DNA of 64,000 nt from Pedobacter gandavensis (GTDB lineage: Bacteria > Bacteroidota > Bacteroidia > Sphingobacteriales > Sphingobacteriaceae), in NCBI RefSeq assembly GCF_014172405.1, contig NZ_WNXC01000009.1:186001-250000 (forward strand). Reading direction: 5' to 3'. A program made the translations under genes and the position numbers. Within the stretch, counting starts at the first letter, position 1; the number at the start of each line of letters is the position of its first letter. Positions 8,690 to 18,546 of this stretch are shown in pieces. The notes beneath the pieces were generated by a model. The model worked only from the letters and a program-made list of their open reading frames with translations, was not told the DNA's origin and made no database searches.

Positions 8690-10042
8690 TTATTTTGCTT
8701 TTGTCAATTCCGTTTCCAGCATGGCTTTTAACTTCGGATCAGAAGGGCGGGCCGAATTCGGACTTACCAGTTTACCTTCTTTATCAATCACGATAAAACG
8801 TGGAATCGTTTCAATCTTATAGAAATCAGTCACTTTGTTTACAAAACCACCGGCGTACAACTGTACCCCACCAAGCTTCATATCAGCCACCATCTTCAGC
8901 CAGTTTCCTTTATCCTTTAGCTCATCTGTAGAAATACTCACAAAGACTACATCTTTTCCTTTGAATTCTTCTTCTAGTTTCTTTAAGTAAGGGATTTCCT
9001 TTTTACAAGGATTGCACCAGGTTGCCCAGATATCGAGGACCACGACCTTACCTTTAAAATCAGTTAAGGAAACCATTTTACCATTCTGATCAGGGAAAGT
9101 AAAATCTACCGCTTTACCACCTGCAGAAGTGATATACAATTTAGCACCTAGCTCATCTACTCTTTTCTTCAAGCTTTCTGAACCAAAGTATTTGCCATAA
9201 CTTTTAACCATTCCTTCATACTGAGGATAAGATTGCATGAAAGGTGTCATCCTGAATAAAGTATAAACTCCTTTCTGTTGATCCGTAGAGAAAAATTTCA
9301 ATCTTTCGTCAATATTTGTTGTCTTTCCTCCTGCAAAATCCGCGTAATCCACTAACAAAGCCTCCCCGTATAAAGTGGATAAAACATCATCATTTTTAAA
9401 CTTACCATCAACTACAATCGACTTATAATAAGCCGGATAATCTTCTTTTTTTGCGAATTCTTTACGCGGTGTACGGAGAAAGTGCATGGCATAATAATCC
9501 ATATCAAAATAGGTTAAGGCAGTCATCAAGCGATTAAAATTTTCATTCTTTGTTTTAATCGTCTTTCTAAAATCATGAGTTTCTGCTGCAATCCTGGTCA
9601 GTTCAGGAAAGAAATCCTGATAAGTGCTTAAAGGCAGTTCCATAAAATAGATCGATTTAACCTTTAGCTCCTGAGTCAGTTTTATCCAGGAAGAAAGGAT
9701 GGTATTTTCCGGACTCTGTTTTCCCACAAACTGCATCCTTCTTTTATCTATCTGGATTTCCGCTTTATCTCCTTTTTTCAGGTAAAAAGGGAACAAAGCA
9801 CCCTTCTCTAATTTGGCATAACCTACCGCATAAAAACCTTCATTTAACGGCGTAAATAAAAACCCAAATGAACCATCTACTCCCAATTGCGTGTTGGCAA
9901 TCATTTCTGCTTTCCCATCCGTAACTCTAAAAAGTGATATATCTTTTTGAGTACCATTTTGTATCGAGCCGCGAATCTCGCTCATCTGAGCAAAACCGAC
10001 TTTTGCCAGTAACAAGGTTACCAGTGTTAATATTAATCTCAT
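8690..10042 (-). CDS. TlpA-like thiol-disulfide oxidoreductase with DUF4369 N-terminus (CNPC)
   Basis: The frame is open to an ATG at 10123, but that start lies 70 bases inside the upstream gene and its first 27 residues are not signal-like. The Met at 10042 begins a clear signal peptide (RLILTLVTLLLAKVGFAQ), leaves an 11-base spacer like the rest of the operon, and gives 450 residues. Domains are a DUF4369-like N-terminus, a helical linker and a TlpA thioredoxin domain with WATWCNPC (Cys343, Cys346) and cis-Pro ETIPRF. It is the closest visible relative of the 7324 and 4674 proteins. Expected location is the periplasm. Confidence 0.88.
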   Translation of the reverse strand: MRLILTLVTLLLAKVGFAQMSEIRGSIQNGTQKDISLFRVTDGKAEMIANTQLGVDGSFGFLFTPLNEGFYAVGYAKLEKGALFPFYLKKGDKAEIQIDKRRMQFVGKQSPENTILSSWIKLTQELKVKSIYFMELPLSTYQDFFPELTRIAAETHDFRKTIKTKNENFNRLMTALTYFDMDYYAMHFLRTPRKEFAKKEDYPAYYKSIVVDGKFKNDDVLSTLYGEALLVDYADFAGGKTTNIDERLKFFSTDQQKGVYTLFRMTPFMQSYPQYEGMVKSYGKYFGSESLKKRVDELGAKLYITSAGGKAVDFTFPDQNGKMVSLTDFKGKVVVLDIWATWCNPCKKEIPYLKKLEEEFKGKDVVFVSISTDELKDKGNWLKMVADMKLGGVQLYAGGFVNKVTDFYKIETIPRFIVIDKEGKLVSPNSARPSDPKLKAMLETELTKAK

Positions 10043-10053
10043 CTTTTTCTTTT

Positions 10054-11412
10054 TTAATTTTGTTGATTCAGTAACTCCTCCAGATAGATTTTCAGGACAG
10101 GATTGGAAGGACGCAGACAACATTTGGCGTTTACCATTTTGCCCGCTCTATCGATCACTAAAAACCGGGGAATCCCAGTTCTACCAATCTGACTAAAGAA
10201 AGGATCTACGGTAATCCCTCCTGGCATCCACAGTTGTACGCCAGTCATGCTTCTTTTCTTCATGAAATTTTTCCAGTAATCTTCCTGCTTATCTCCGTTT
10301 AAAGAGATAAAAACCACATCTTTCCCTTCCATTTCCTGCTCCACTTTTTTAAGGAAAGGCATTTCTGCTACGCAAGGGTGGCACCAGGTACTCCAAATGT
10401 CAATAAAAATATATTTGCCCTTAAAATCACTGACTTTCGCTTTAGAACCATCTGGTTTCTGGAAGGTATAGTTGCTATAATCAGTACCGGGCACAGCATT
10501 GTTAAAGCGGGTAATCCCATCAACTCTACTAACAATCCCTTTAATCTTAGCCACATTTTCCGGATCCTTCACTAAAGGCATTGCAGCTTTGGCGAGGTCT
10601 TTTATTTTAAAAATATCTTCTTCCAGCAAAGCAAAATCCAATAACTGAACGATATAAGCTTCTTTTAGCTTTTGATTCTCAATGGTTCCGGCAAAGTCGG
10701 CAATCCAGGTATTTGAATTTCGTACCTTAAGCTTACCCTGTTCCATTTTAGCGAACATGATCTCATTGATCGTTTTGAACCAATTGTAATAGCCAGTAAT
10801 TTCAGGTACTAAATTCAAGTTAAGATCATCAAACTTCAGTTTGTGAATTTCATCAACTTCTCCGCTCACTTTCGACTCCATATAGGGGCCAAACACCTTA
10901 TCGAGGTACTGTCCCTGAGCATAACCCAATAAAATAGCTTTGTTCAATTTCACCTCTTCATCGGTAGCCGCATTAATTGCTTTTACACGATTCGCATAGA
11001 CTTCTTTAGCTGTAAACTTCGGATTTTCATAATCATATTTCTGGTTAAGATGAAATAGAAACTGATTCAGGGGGCCACCCTTTCCCGTTAAAAAAACCTG
11101 ATTACCAGTCACCTTGATGCTGATATCATCGCCAGGTTTCAAGTATACATTAAAGCCTTTAACAAGCGGATCAGTGGTGGTTAAAATACAGAATGCAGGG
11201 GTTTTCAAAGTCGTTTCCATACTGAAACTTCCGTTTTTAAATTTAGTCCTTCCCTTTTGGGTCAGACTAAAACCTTCTATAAAAAGGGAGGCAGCTCCCT
11301 CCTGTACCGTCATTTCTCCTTTAACCAGGGTTTTCAGCCCCTCCTCCGCAAAAGCAGCGGTTGAAATTGCCAAGCTATATAGTATCGTCGCAATTGCGAA
11401 TATCTTTTTCAT
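10054..11412 (-). CDS. TlpA-like thiol-disulfide oxidoreductase, divergent member (CHPC)
   Basis: The protein has a signal peptide (to about residue 22, STAAFA), a beta-rich N-terminal domain more divergent than in its siblings (YLKPGDDISIKVTG keeps the DUF4369 signature), a helical middle and a TlpA thioredoxin domain with WSTWCHPC (Cys344, Cys347) and cis-Pro TGIPRF. A vicinal Cys-Cys pair (about 431-432) near the C-terminus is not in the siblings and could be a second redox site. It is first of the thioredoxin genes after the surface lipoproteins, with 11-base spacers on both sides. Confidence 0.87.
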   Translation of the reverse strand: MKKIFAIATILYSLAISTAAFAEEGLKTLVKGEMTVQEGAASLFIEGFSLTQKGRTKFKNGSFSMETTLKTPAFCILTTTDPLVKGFNVYLKPGDDISIKVTGNQVFLTGKGGPLNQFLFHLNQKYDYENPKFTAKEVYANRVKAINAATDEEVKLNKAILLGYAQGQYLDKVFGPYMESKVSGEVDEIHKLKFDDLNLNLVPEITGYYNWFKTINEIMFAKMEQGKLKVRNSNTWIADFAGTIENQKLKEAYIVQLLDFALLEEDIFKIKDLAKAAMPLVKDPENVAKIKGIVSRVDGITRFNNAVPGTDYSNYTFQKPDGSKAKVSDFKGKYIFIDIWSTWCHPCVAEMPFLKKVEQEMEGKDVVFISLNGDKQEDYWKNFMKKRSMTGVQLWMPGGITVDPFFSQIGRTGIPRFLVIDRAGKMVNAKCCLRPSNPVLKIYLEELLNQQN

Positions 11413-11423
11413 AAAAATCTATT

Positions 11424-12971
11424 TTATCTTTCTCTGTAGTGTATACTCTGCACTTTACCGAAACCTGTATATGTTTTTTCTAGCGTTAATCCTTGTCCGG
11501 CAAGCATCACCTCATATTGTTCCATCTTTCCATTCTTCCCTTCGGGTAATGCCGGATTATAACTGCAGACCAATAATTTATTACTGTCCTTATATTTTTT
11601 CGGATTGTGATAAGCCTGAAACTTAATCAGGCTGATTTTCTCTGGAGATTTATCAAGGACCATCTTCGCTGTAGCCGGACTAGTATTTTTATTATATTGG
11701 TACAATTTCCCATCTACCACGTAATAGACATATCCTAAATCAGGACTAATCGCAAAACTTTCTGCCTTCTCAATTTCAGGGGCTACGATCTGACCATAAT
11801 AGGTTTGTTTGTAACTTACCGGATCAAAGCAGGCCAGGTAACGGTTTGAGCCTGCTGGATCTTTTAACACCGAAAACACCTCACCTGTAGCATAAGGCAC
11901 CCAGGTCATATACAGCATATCTTTATCAGTATGGTTATAACTAAACTTAAAATCATCCCCATCACGATCCAGAATCGGACTTAAAGTGGAATCAAACTGA
12001 GTAGCATGAGTTACAAAACGACGGTGTTCCGCATCATAAAAAAAGGCCCTCATTTTATTAAGAATCTCCCCAACCCCGATAAAAGGAGCCACCTTATACT
12101 TCAGCTTGGTCACATTGTCGTAATTCAGCGGCATGCCGTATTTTAGATTAATATCCCGCTGATAAGCCAATACATTTCCCTGATCTGAAACCATATAGGC
12201 CCTTTCATACTCCGTTGCCATTTTTATCGCATCAATATGAAAACCTGCCGGAAGATCAAGGTCTAAGATTTCACTTTTCACATTGTAATTATTGCGCCAT
12301 TCGAAGGTGTCGGGATGTACTCTATCTGTACTTTTATCTGTACCGATGTAAATGCCATAAGGAAGATTAATTCCATAACCTTTCAATGGACCGGTATTAT
12401 AGCAATAGACCAGTTTGGGTTTTCCTGCCAATTTCAGTCCTGAACTCAGTGTACCTAAAAGATCATTAACCACCAGAAACTGCCCATCTGGCTGCTGAGA
12501 AAGCATATCTAACTGAGCTATCCCGTTTACATCCGTCATCAACAGCCAACCTTCATTAAATTCATTTCTAACTTCCATCATGAAGCGCTTCCGAAACTGA
12601 ACGCCGGTTTCCTTATCCGTAACTCGATAATAACCTTCATAAGTTCCCACCGGTAAATTCATGATGATATTCAGGTCTTTGGTGTTCGCCAATACTTTCA
12701 GTTTAACAGCTCCTGTAGCTGGAGACGTTAAGTACACCCATTCATAAGTATAGCGGGAAGTGTCGCCCGAGTCGTCCTTGCTAAAGGACAGTACAGGTTT
12801 CACGTTAAAATTCTTCGCTACATAGGCCGTTAATTTTCCATCTAGCTCGGCCGGAAATTTAATCTCATTGATATCCTTATAGCTATAATTGCCAAGGTCT
12901 TTTTTACAGGAATAGGTAAACACACTAAAAACCAGTAGTAAAAAGAGGTAAATTTTATATTTAAACATCAT
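11424..12971 (-). CDS. PKD-like family lipoprotein (SusCD-associated)
   Basis: The N-terminus is a lipoprotein signal with lipobox FTYSC, followed by KKDLGNYSYKDINEI, the characteristic opening of Bacteroidota PKD-like lipoproteins that sit beside SusC/SusD. An Ig/PKD-like segment (about residues 40-135, ending YRVTDKETGVQFRKRFMMEV) is followed by a long beta-rich region that looks propeller-like. Surface exposure is inferred from partnership with SusD and the DUF4843 lipoprotein. Its likely role is as an accessory ligand-binding or complex subunit of the transporter. Confidence 0.8.
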   Translation of the reverse strand: MMFKYKIYLFLLLVFSVFTYSCKKDLGNYSYKDINEIKFPAELDGKLTAYVAKNFNVKPVLSFSKDDSGDTSRYTYEWVYLTSPATGAVKLKVLANTKDLNIIMNLPVGTYEGYYRVTDKETGVQFRKRFMMEVRNEFNEGWLLMTDVNGIAQLDMLSQQPDGQFLVVNDLLGTLSSGLKLAGKPKLVYCYNTGPLKGYGINLPYGIYIGTDKSTDRVHPDTFEWRNNYNVKSEILDLDLPAGFHIDAIKMATEYERAYMVSDQGNVLAYQRDINLKYGMPLNYDNVTKLKYKVAPFIGVGEILNKMRAFFYDAEHRRFVTHATQFDSTLSPILDRDGDDFKFSYNHTDKDMLYMTWVPYATGEVFSVLKDPAGSNRYLACFDPVSYKQTYYGQIVAPEIEKAESFAISPDLGYVYYVVDGKLYQYNKNTSPATAKMVLDKSPEKISLIKFQAYHNPKKYKDSNKLLVCSYNPALPEGKNGKMEQYEVMLAGQGLTLEKTYTGFGKVQSIHYRER

Positions 12972-12998
12972 GTTCTTCTTTTAAATGAAAACCAACAA

Positions 12999-13745
12999 TT
13001 ATAACGACAGGTAACCCATAGCCATCAGGCTACCATCCTCCTCATAAACCGGATTACCTTCCAATTTTAACCTGTCCAGATGACGTTGCACCAATCTTGG
13101 TAAAGCAACAACTTCATCATTAGACATATCACCATCCATGTATTGCGGAGTAATTCCCAGGAAATCACATACATAAAGTAATTTCTTTCTGGAAAAAGTT
13201 CCCCATCTATTATCTGCCCATAACTTCGGTTTTTTGAGGAGGTCATCAAATAAGATCTTCGTAGAGATTGTACTGATTGATTTACCCTTTATTGCTCTGG
13301 TGTTGAATTTTGTACTGAAATCCGGCGAGGGCATTAAGTCAATCTTGACAAAAAAACTCTTCGTCATCATTTCAGCAGTACGGATTAATTTCAATTTGAT
13401 GGTATCTAAAAGTTTATTCTTTCTGATCATCAGAGATCTGGGCAAGGCCTCAAAATGGACGCCTTCTATAGCCGTCGACAATGGATTTATGGCCAGGTTA
13501 TACGCCCGGTCATGATCCACACGACTGCCGCTTACGGCCACCACAATTTTGATCGTGGAGTCTTTGGCCGTGGAATAAGAAAGAGAAACGTAAGTAGAAT
13601 CAAAGGCAACTTCCGGAACTGTTCTTCCCGCATCAGAAAAGTACACATCCGCGTCTTTGTTGTCATAAGTCATCAGGCCTTTTTCACAGGATACCAGGAT
13701 TAAGGCCATCAACAGTACCATAATTATAGGTGTAATTTTTTTCAT
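12999..13745 (-). CDS. DUF4843 lipoprotein
   Basis: A lipoprotein signal with lipobox LVSC is followed by EKGLMTYDNKDADVYF, the family hallmark of DUF4843 proteins. The middle holds two beta-sandwich-like stretches (VPEVAFDSTYVSLSYS, and VDHDRAYNLAINP with EGVHFE). The 248-residue length fits the family. DUF4843 genes are normally found between susD and a PKD-like lipoprotein gene, exactly as here. I recall, without being able to check, that the Bacteroides thetaiotaomicron BT2261-2264 SusCD complex carries extra lipoproteins of this kind and binds peptides. A surface accessory subunit is inferred. Confidence 0.85.
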   Translation of the reverse strand: MKKITPIIMVLLMALILVSCEKGLMTYDNKDADVYFSDAGRTVPEVAFDSTYVSLSYSTAKDSTIKIVVAVSGSRVDHDRAYNLAINPLSTAIEGVHFEALPRSLMIRKNKLLDTIKLKLIRTAEMMTKSFFVKIDLMPSPDFSTKFNTRAIKGKSISTISTKILFDDLLKKPKLWADNRWGTFSRKKLLYVCDFLGITPQYMDGDMSNDEVVALPRLVQRHLDRLKLEGNPVYEEDGSLMAMGYLSL

Positions 13746-13756
13746 GTTCTTTCAGA

Positions 13757-15160
13757 TTAATTGCGGTTGTCGAGTTCTGTCTGAGGAATTGGCGCTACAT
13801 ATTTTTCCGTATACATTGGAGTAGTAGCCGTTGCAGAAGTACCACTTGGAACAGCGGTGGCATTGGTTCTTTTATAATAAAAATACAATTGTCCTTCTCC
13901 GAAAAACTCCTTGATGTATTCCTTTTGTAATTCTGCTTTAAGCTGGGCATCAGTTAAGCTGAGGGCCAGCGCAGTCAGGCTCCTGTTCAGGCGCACCGTG
14001 TTTAAGTAACCAACAGCTGTTGCCTTATCCGGCTCACACTCCGCAGCGATATAATACATTTCACTGAGCTTTAAAAGCGGCACTGTATTTCTCCAGGGTT
14101 TATCTTTATCATCGATATCCAGATACTTGCAAAAGGTTTTGTAGGATTTATTGCCGGAAGTTCTCCAAAGCTGATTATAACCGAACCTAAAATCTTCGGT
14201 ATTAGATTCAAAAACCGCATTTAAGCGAAGATCCAGCGGGGCTAAAATATTCTTTGCTTCCACAGCATCGTCATACAATTTGAGTTGACTAGCATAAAGA
14301 TCCGAGTTATAAACCCCCATGATCATTTCTGAAGAGAAAATCAGATCCGGATTGATTTTCTCTGTGGTCAGATTTCCACGCAATACCCATGGGAATTTCT
14401 GCTGATTGTCGATAATCACCTTCGCGGCAGCCAGTGCAGAAACCTTATCACCTCTATACATAAACACCCTCGCTTGCAATGCTTTTACGGCATAATAATG
14501 AAATTTATATTTTTTATCCAGACTTACCGCCAGATTCGATGAGACCAGTCGCTCCGCCGCCTTCAAATCAGCCACAATATGCGACATGATATTATTGGCT
14601 GATTCAAAAGGCATCACGGCCACATCGCTCTGCGTATTATAAGGGATGCTTTTGAGTACTGAATCTTTGGTACTATACACCGGTCCGAAAAAGCGGAGCA
14701 AATCAAAATGCAACATTGCGCGAATCGCTAAAGCCTCTCCGCGGTATAAAGAATCTGTTTTTGCATCCAGAATACCCCGCGACTTTTCCAATCTGGCTCT
14801 GAACACATTCGATTTAAAGATGATATCATAAGCCGCAGTCCAGATCTCCGACATTTTTGTGCTCACCGTTCCATCCGTAAAATTTATAAGATGGAACTTG
14901 TACATGCTATGTGTTGCAGGAATATTAAAACGCTGCGCAAATATCTCAGGAGTGTTCAAAGTAAGTGTTTCGCCATACAAGCCTTTTGTGCCGATATTTA
15001 CATACAAACCATTCATGGCGGCATCCACATTTTTTTTGCTGCTAAAAACCTGATCTTCTGTCAGCTGATCCTCCGGAGTAACCTCCAGAAATTTCTTACA
15101 CGATGAAAAGAACGCTACCGCAACTATAGCTACAATCAAATATTTATATTTATTTCTCAT
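13757..15160 (-). CDS. SusD/RagB-family nutrient-binding outer-membrane lipoprotein
   Basis: The lipobox FSSC is followed by KKFLEVTPEDQLTEDQVF, and the TPR-rich fold is evident from YRGEALAIRAMLHFDLLRFFG and the AVKALQARVFMYRGD block. The C-terminal SusD signature PLLKLSEMYYIAAEC and KEYIKEFFGEGQLYFYYKR are present. At 467 residues it is at the short end for the family, as is common for peptide-type SusD proteins. It is expected to form the lid of the SusC barrel encoded 11 bases upstream. Confidence 0.93.
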   Translation of the reverse strand: MRNKYKYLIVAIVAVAFFSSCKKFLEVTPEDQLTEDQVFSSKKNVDAAMNGLYVNIGTKGLYGETLTLNTPEIFAQRFNIPATHSMYKFHLINFTDGTVSTKMSEIWTAAYDIIFKSNVFRARLEKSRGILDAKTDSLYRGEALAIRAMLHFDLLRFFGPVYSTKDSVLKSIPYNTQSDVAVMPFESANNIMSHIVADLKAAERLVSSNLAVSLDKKYKFHYYAVKALQARVFMYRGDKVSALAAAKVIIDNQQKFPWVLRGNLTTEKINPDLIFSSEMIMGVYNSDLYASQLKLYDDAVEAKNILAPLDLRLNAVFESNTEDFRFGYNQLWRTSGNKSYKTFCKYLDIDDKDKPWRNTVPLLKLSEMYYIAAECEPDKATAVGYLNTVRLNRSLTALALSLTDAQLKAELQKEYIKEFFGEGQLYFYYKRTNATAVPSGTSATATTPMYTEKYVAPIPQTELDNRN

Positions 15161-15171
15161 TGTATTATGAT

Positions 15172-18100
15172 TTAAAATGAAGCTCTTAAACTCAAGGACA
15201 CTGACCTTGCAAATGGATAATCAATTCCACGTTCCCGTTTAACCGTCGAAAAGCGGAAAATATCATTCGTATAACCTGATAAATTCAGGGTTCTTAAACC
15301 CATATTTTTCAACCAGTGATTATCGGTAAATGTATAGCCCATGCTGATAGACTCACAGGAAAGCACACTTTCATTCTGTATAAAACGAGAGGAAATTTCT
15401 GTGGTAGTCGTTAACGAAATCCCCCGGAACTGAGAGATATCACCCGGATTTTTCCAGCGGTCATATAGTGCCCGTTTATCCTGATTGTTCGCAATCCCCT
15501 GGTAGGTAATATTTTCCACTTTCTGCAATAAGGCCTGGTTGAAAACATCCCCCTTTAGTTTATAACGCATCATCACCGAAAGGGATAATCCTTTATAATT
15601 AAAGCTGTTGGTAAATACACCTTCCAGCACTGGCTTCCCACTTCCTACCACAGTTTTCTTCACTGAATTATAATCCAGCGTATGAGATCCGTCGTCTGCC
15701 AGGAACATTTCCCTACCAGTAGCCGGATCAATACCTAAAGAGCGAACTGCCCAGAGGTCATAAGGACTATAGCCATCTCTGAATCGTTCTAAAGTCAACA
15801 CCGATTTCTGCGTATTGAAATTCTCCGATTTCTCTGTATTTTGTAGTTTTTTATTCAGGTTTTCTAAGGAATTTCCAAAGCCACCATACGTACTATTTAA
15901 GGTTGCCCCAGTTAAGGTTGTCCTCCAGACGATGCGTTTTGCATAATTGTTGATGATGGCATAACTCAATCTCAGCTCATAACCATTGGTCGTTAAATTA
16001 CCAATGTTTGCCTGATAGTTTGCCACACCTGAGGAAGTAGGATAATCCAGTGCTACCACCATATCTACCGTTTTCTTTTTATAGCTGGTCAGGTAACCTG
16101 TAAGGCGGTCATTAAAAAGTCCAAACTCCAGTCCACTACTGATTTGCGTGGTTTTTTGTGCTAACAGATCCGGATTACCCACTCTATCCAACTCTAGCCC
16201 TTGCCCATACTGGTTATAGGTTTTTAAATAAGTATAAATAGAAGAGGATAGTATGGTACCCATATTTTGATTTCCGGTTACCCCAACATTACTATAGACC
16301 TTTAAGCGGTTGAGCACTTTAAAATTTTTCATAAAGCTTTCCTTATGGATGTTCCAGCCAATCCCGCTAGACCAGTAAGGAGAGAAAGGATTAACCGATC
16401 CAAAAGCGGTAGAACCATCGATCCGGTAAGAAGCATCAAACAAATACCTCATATCGTAGGCATAATTCACAGATCCTACTGCATTGATACTGCGGTACTC
16501 TGATTTATTTGCCGTAGGCCGACTGTTAGCCGCGTAACCATAAGCAAACCTTAAACTAGGTGCTGCTCCTGAAGGGAAACCTTGGGCAATAAAGGTCTCT
16601 GAGCTGTTCTTGCTAATGGACATTTGCCCCCTTAAATTCGCCGTAAGGGAGTGTTTCTCCGCAAATACATTTCCATAAGTCAAGAGTCCGTTTGCACTCA
16701 TAGATGAGCGGTCGATTGAATTATTGGAGTATAAACCACGTTGTGTAAAAGTTTTTGAGGCAAATTGGGTATGATCCGGTGAGGTATACACCTCCCGGTC
16801 ACTAACGGCCTTCGAAATCTGAAAGCCCGCATTGAACTTTAATTTGGAAACAATATCATAGATTAAATTAAAATTATTCTGAAGTTCCATTCCAGTCCCC
16901 ACACTTCTAAATGGCAAAGAGGCATTGTACAAGGGGTTCGGAATATTTAATGCAGTGGTCACAAACTCCGATGCAAAGGTTCTGGACTGATCCAGAAAGC
17001 GATCGGTAGTATTCTTTTCATAATACGGGTTGGCGTTCACAAAATCAGAGAATCTTCCATAAGGCGATTCATTACTCGAATTCCCCCTGAAGAAAATGGA
17101 GTTATTGATATTGACTTTTGACTTTCTATAAATCAGATTCACATTTCCTCCCCAACTATCCCGGTTAGAGCCTTTCATCACACCTGGCTCCATTTTGTAG
17201 TTAAATCCAACCCCATATCTAAACACAGGATCTCCACCATTTGCCGCAATAGAGATATTCTGACTTACTACAGTACGTACCGGCTCATTTAACCAGTAGG
17301 TATCCACACCACTGGCAATCCTACGCTGATGCCCATTATAAATAGAATCTAAAACCAATTGTTGTGCAACGTCGGTAGCCATGATATATTTTCCGGAAAG
17401 CCTTTCAAATTCCAGCTTTTCCGGGGCATTCATCATATTATATACACTCAGATCCGGAGTATTAACCCGCATGTCATTGGTAAATGAGAATTGCATTTTT
17501 CCTTCTTTAGGTTTCAGCGTTTCGATAACCACGACCCCATTGGATGCTTTTGAACCATAAAGTGCAGTAGAAGCCGCATCTTTCAGAATGGTTACAGAGC
17601 CTACCGTATTCATATCCAAATCCACAATAATCTGCAGTGTGGTTTCAAATCCATCTAAAATAAACAGAGGTTGGTTGGGCTGAACACCGAATGCGTCTTT
17701 TAAAGAAAGTCCATTCACCGATGTTTTACCGCGAATTTCAATATCAGGCAAGACATTGGGATTTGATCCCATCGTCTGATTATCCAAGACCACAAATGAA
17801 GGATCCAAGGCTTTTAAACTCGCAATGATGTTGTTGTTTCCTACAGTTTTTAATTCTGCACCTGAAAAGATAGCAGTTGCTCCGGTAAAACTTTCCTTTT
17901 TCCGATCAATACCAGTACCGGTAATGACCACATCCTCCAACTTACTAACCGTGGTTCTGAGTAGCACATTGATGACCGTTCTATCCGTAACAGGCATTAC
18001 CTTCGTTTCGTATCCGATATAGGTAAAGGACAGCGCATCGGCATTGTCAGTGATCTTGATGGCATAATTTCCGTCTTTATCCGTTTTGGTAACTGTATTG

Positions 18101-18546
18101 GTTTTCTGGCTCTTCACCGATACACCGGATAACACATTGTTATGCTCATCGGTTATTTTACCAGTAATAATACGATCTTTTACGACAGCAGACACGGCTT
18201 TCACCACAATCACTTTCTTGTCAATCTCGTATACAAAAGGTTGATTTAAAAAAACTTTATCCAGGGCTTCTACTACCGAAACCTGTTTAAAATCTACATC
18301 AATCACTTTGGCATTTGCGATCATCCGATCGCTATAAATAAAGTCATAGCCAGCTTGTTTCCGGATTTCTTTAAAAATGCTCAACAGGGTGGCATCTTTC
18401 TTTTTCAACGTTATACTCTGACCATAGGTACTTGCGTTGACTTGCAAAAAACCAGCTGTTAATAACACAATTATCAATTTCATTATCAGCAAAATTTTAG
18501 CTAGGCCTGCCGGTGGCCGGCATAGGCTAGTAAAGTAAAAATTCAT
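15172..18546 (-). CDS. SusC/RagA TonB-dependent outer-membrane transporter with STN signalling domain
   Basis: The extended N-terminal leader ending in the signal helix KLIIVLLTAGFLQVNAS is typical of this group. It is followed by an STN (secretin/TonB short N-terminal) domain (about residues 45-115, ITLKKKDATLLSIFKEIRK...), a carboxypeptidase-regulatory-like domain (ITGKITDEHNNVLSGVSV...), a plug domain (VVITGTGIDRKKESFTGA onward, with ILDGFE and SVTILKDAASTALYG) and a 22-strand-type barrel ending in Phe. The STN domain is the part that contacts FecR-type anti-sigma factors, and a FecR/ECF pair lies directly upstream. This points to substrate-sensed autoregulation. It heads the ten-gene operon running to 2914. 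Confidence 0.95.
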   Translation of the reverse strand: MNFYFTSLCRPPAGLAKILLIMKLIIVLLTAGFLQVNASTYGQSITLKKKDATLLSIFKEIRKQAGYDFIYSDRMIANAKVIDVDFKQVSVVEALDKVFLNQPFVYEIDKKVIVVKAVSAVVKDRIITGKITDEHNNVLSGVSVKSQKTNTVTKTDKDGNYAIKITDNADALSFTYIGYETKVMPVTDRTVINVLLRTTVSKLEDVVITGTGIDRKKESFTGATAIFSGAELKTVGNNNIIASLKALDPSFVVLDNQTMGSNPNVLPDIEIRGKTSVNGLSLKDAFGVQPNQPLFILDGFETTLQIIVDLDMNTVGSVTILKDAASTALYGSKASNGVVVIETLKPKEGKMQFSFTNDMRVNTPDLSVYNMMNAPEKLEFERLSGKYIMATDVAQQLVLDSIYNGHQRRIASGVDTYWLNEPVRTVVSQNISIAANGGDPVFRYGVGFNYKMEPGVMKGSNRDSWGGNVNLIYRKSKVNINNSIFFRGNSSNESPYGRFSDFVNANPYYEKNTTDRFLDQSRTFASEFVTTALNIPNPLYNASLPFRSVGTGMELQNNFNLIYDIVSKLKFNAGFQISKAVSDREVYTSPDHTQFASKTFTQRGLYSNNSIDRSSMSANGLLTYGNVFAEKHSLTANLRGQMSISKNSSETFIAQGFPSGAAPSLRFAYGYAANSRPTANKSEYRSINAVGSVNYAYDMRYLFDASYRIDGSTAFGSVNPFSPYWSSGIGWNIHKESFMKNFKVLNRLKVYSNVGVTGNQNMGTILSSSIYTYLKTYNQYGQGLELDRVGNPDLLAQKTTQISSGLEFGLFNDRLTGYLTSYKKKTVDMVVALDYPTSSGVANYQANIGNLTTNGYELRLSYAIINNYAKRIVWRTTLTGATLNSTYGGFGNSLENLNKKLQNTEKSENFNTQKSVLTLERFRDGYSPYDLWAVRSLGIDPATGREMFLADDGSHTLDYNSVKKTVVGSGKPVLEGVFTNSFNYKGLSLSVMMRYKLKGDVFNQALLQKVENITYQGIANNQDKRALYDRWKNPGDISQFRGISLTTTTEISSRFIQNESVLSCESISMGYTFTDNHWLKNMGLRTLNLSGYTNDIFRFSTVKRERGIDYPFARSVSLSLRASF

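Noticed and set aside
11114..11626. 170-codon plus-strand frame across a TlpA gene end
   Set aside because: Antisense to two co-directional operon genes with signal peptides; no supporting motif.
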